Origin: JBFLVN01 sp040758475
GTDB taxonomy: Bacteria > JAGRBM01
Direction: 5' to 3'
Length of the DNA stretch: 7,220 bases
NCBI GenBank assembly: GCA_040758475.1
Contig: JBFLVN010000195.1
Span: 1-7,220 of the forward strand
Both the position numbers and the translations under genes were made by a program. How positions within the stretch are numbered: the stretch's first letter is position 1; each line of letters begins with the position of its first letter. The notes beneath the pieces were generated by a model. That model made no database searches. It was given only the letters and a program-made list of their open reading frames with translations, and had not been told where the DNA came from. Shown piece after piece: positions 6,356-7,220 of the stretch.

Positions 6356-7220
6356 GTGGGCTTAAGCGGATCTCAAGAGAACGAAGAGAACGTTTTGGAA
6401 AACGTGCGGGCCCTGCTGCCCGAACTTCGGGCGGCCGCCGCCCGGACGGATGCGCTGCGCCATGTTCCAGAGGAGAGCGTGGTGGCCCTCAAGAAGACGG
6501 GGGCCTTCCGCCTCATGCAGCCCGCCCGGTTCGGGGGGCTGGAACTGGGGCTCGATTCGCTTCTGCGGGTATCAGCCGAAGTGGGAAGGGCCTGTGGCTC
6601 TACCTCTTGGTGCGTCGCTGTCCTGGCCATTCACAACTGGTTCCTGGGGCTCTTTCCCGAGGAAGCCCAGAAGGAAGTCTGGGGCGCCGATCCGGATGCC
6701 GTTCTGGCCTCCGTCTTCGCTTCCATGGGACGGGCCCGGCCCGAAGAGGGGGGCTTCCGCCTGGAGGGGCGCTGGCAGTTCGCGAGCGGCTCGGACCACG
6801 GGGACTGGATCACCGTGGGGGCCATGGTCGATCACGGGACGAAGCTCCCCCTTCCCGACGTCCGCTCGTTCCTTGTTCCCCGGAAGGATTTCCGGATCGA
6901 AGATACCTGGCACGTGGCGGGCCTTCGGGGGACGGGAAGCAAGGACGTCGTTATCGAGAACGCCCACGTCCCCTCGCACCGGATTCTCAACTTCGCCGAG
7001 GCCCATTGCGGAAAGAGCCCCGGCTCGCGGATCAACACCTCGCCCCTCTACCGGATGCCCTTCGCCTCGGTCCTCACCATGACGCTCGCCTGCCCGGCGC
7101 TTGGGGTGGCGCGGGGGATGCTCGAAAACTTCTGCGAGCGGGCCGCCGCCCGGACGGTTCTCTTCGGCGGCGCCAAACAATCGGAGCAATCCCACAGCCA
7201 CATCGCTATTAGCGAGGCGG
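6356..7220 (+). CDS. Flavin-dependent monooxygenase / acyl-CoA dehydrogenase-family protein (3' end beyond window)
   Basis: The first 288 residues of a protein with the acyl-CoA dehydrogenase fold. The N-terminal helical domain (about 10-110) has FRLMQPARFGGLEL (51-64) and VSAEVGRACGSTSWC (72-86). The middle beta domain (about 115-210) has GRWQFASGSDHGDW (138-151) and VAGLRGTGSKDVVI (187-200), then VPSHR (205-209). The C-terminal helical domain starts near 235. GRACGSTSWC and FASGSDHGDW fit the group D flavin monooxygenases (HsaA, HpaH/C2-type, DszC-like), which use reduced flavin from a separate reductase to hydroxylate aromatic or sulfur compounds. They fit less well with true acyl-CoA dehydrogenases. 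Homologues are usually about 380-410 residues, so roughly 100 are missing. The GTG start has a good ribosome binding site. A palindromic operator candidate lies 42 bp upstream, suggesting substrate-induced expression. The superfamily is firm; the monooxygenase subclass is likely; the substrate is unknown. Confidence 0.87.
   Translation, partial: MGLSGSQENEENVLENVRALLPELRAAAARTDALRHVPEESVVALKKTGAFRLMQPARFGGLELGLDSLLRVSAEVGRACGSTSWCVAVLAIHNWFLGLFPEEAQKEVWGADPDAVLASVFASMGRARPEEGGFRLEGRWQFASGSDHGDWITVGAMVDHGTKLPLPDVRSFLVPRKDFRIEDTWHVAGLRGTGSKDVVIENAHVPSHRILNFAEAHCGKSPGSRINTSPLYRMPFASVLTMTLACPALGVARGMLENFCERAAARTVLFGGAKQSEQSHSHIAISEA

Noticed and set aside
6295..7212. A 305-codon plus-strand frame overlapping the monooxygenase gene
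   Set aside because: Its start lies inside the palindrome and its Arg/Gly-rich product shows no domain, whereas the neighbouring frame from GTG 6356 gives a clear acyl-CoA dehydrogenase-fold protein.

Overview
The window looks like a piece of a GC-rich chromosome from a free-living proteobacterium-like lineage. A deltaproteobacterial-grade or related uncultured phylum is my best guess, and a weak one. The clues are the strong G/C bias at third codon positions, a single-chain (alpha2) glycyl-tRNA synthetase next to pyruvate phosphate dikinase, a receiver-PilZ signalling protein, and two accessory metabolism genes (a glutathione-transferase-like protein and a flavin monooxygenase of the acyl-CoA dehydrogenase fold). 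No RNA genes, insertion sequences, CRISPR arrays or phage genes are visible.

Layout. Positions 1-373 (minus) hold the N-terminal third of a major facilitator transporter that runs off the left edge. It diverges from a glutathione S-transferase-like gene at 469-1167 (plus). That gene meets ppdK tail to tail (1174-3852, minus) with only 6 bp between the stop codons. Upstream of ppdK on the same strand are glyS (3889 to about 5217) and a receiver-PilZ response regulator (5401 to about 6144). These three co-directional genes read regulator, glyS, ppdK. glyS and ppdK are only 36 bp apart and are probably co-transcribed. A good sigma70-like promoter lies at 5350-5378, between the regulator and glyS, so glyS-ppdK may have its own start. 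Positions 6145-6355 are a divergent intergenic region with a conspicuous AT-rich island and a perfect 10-bp-arm palindrome. The palindrome looks like a repressor operator in front of the final gene, a flavin-dependent monooxygenase / acyl-CoA dehydrogenase-like protein (6356 to beyond 7220, plus), which is cut off by the right edge.

How the genes fit together. ppdK interconverts pyruvate and phosphoenolpyruvate, and glyS charges tRNA-Gly. Their pairing is a housekeeping arrangement seen in other bacteria. The receiver-PilZ protein would link phosphorelay and cyclic di-GMP signals to an unknown output. The flanking genes (transporter, glutathione-transferase-like, monooxygenase) resemble a small-molecule or xenobiotic metabolism fringe around this core.

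I do not see convincing evidence of a wholly undescribed system. The most interesting points are the palindrome in the AT-rich island before the monooxygenase, and the receiver-PilZ gene directly upstream of glyS-ppdK.
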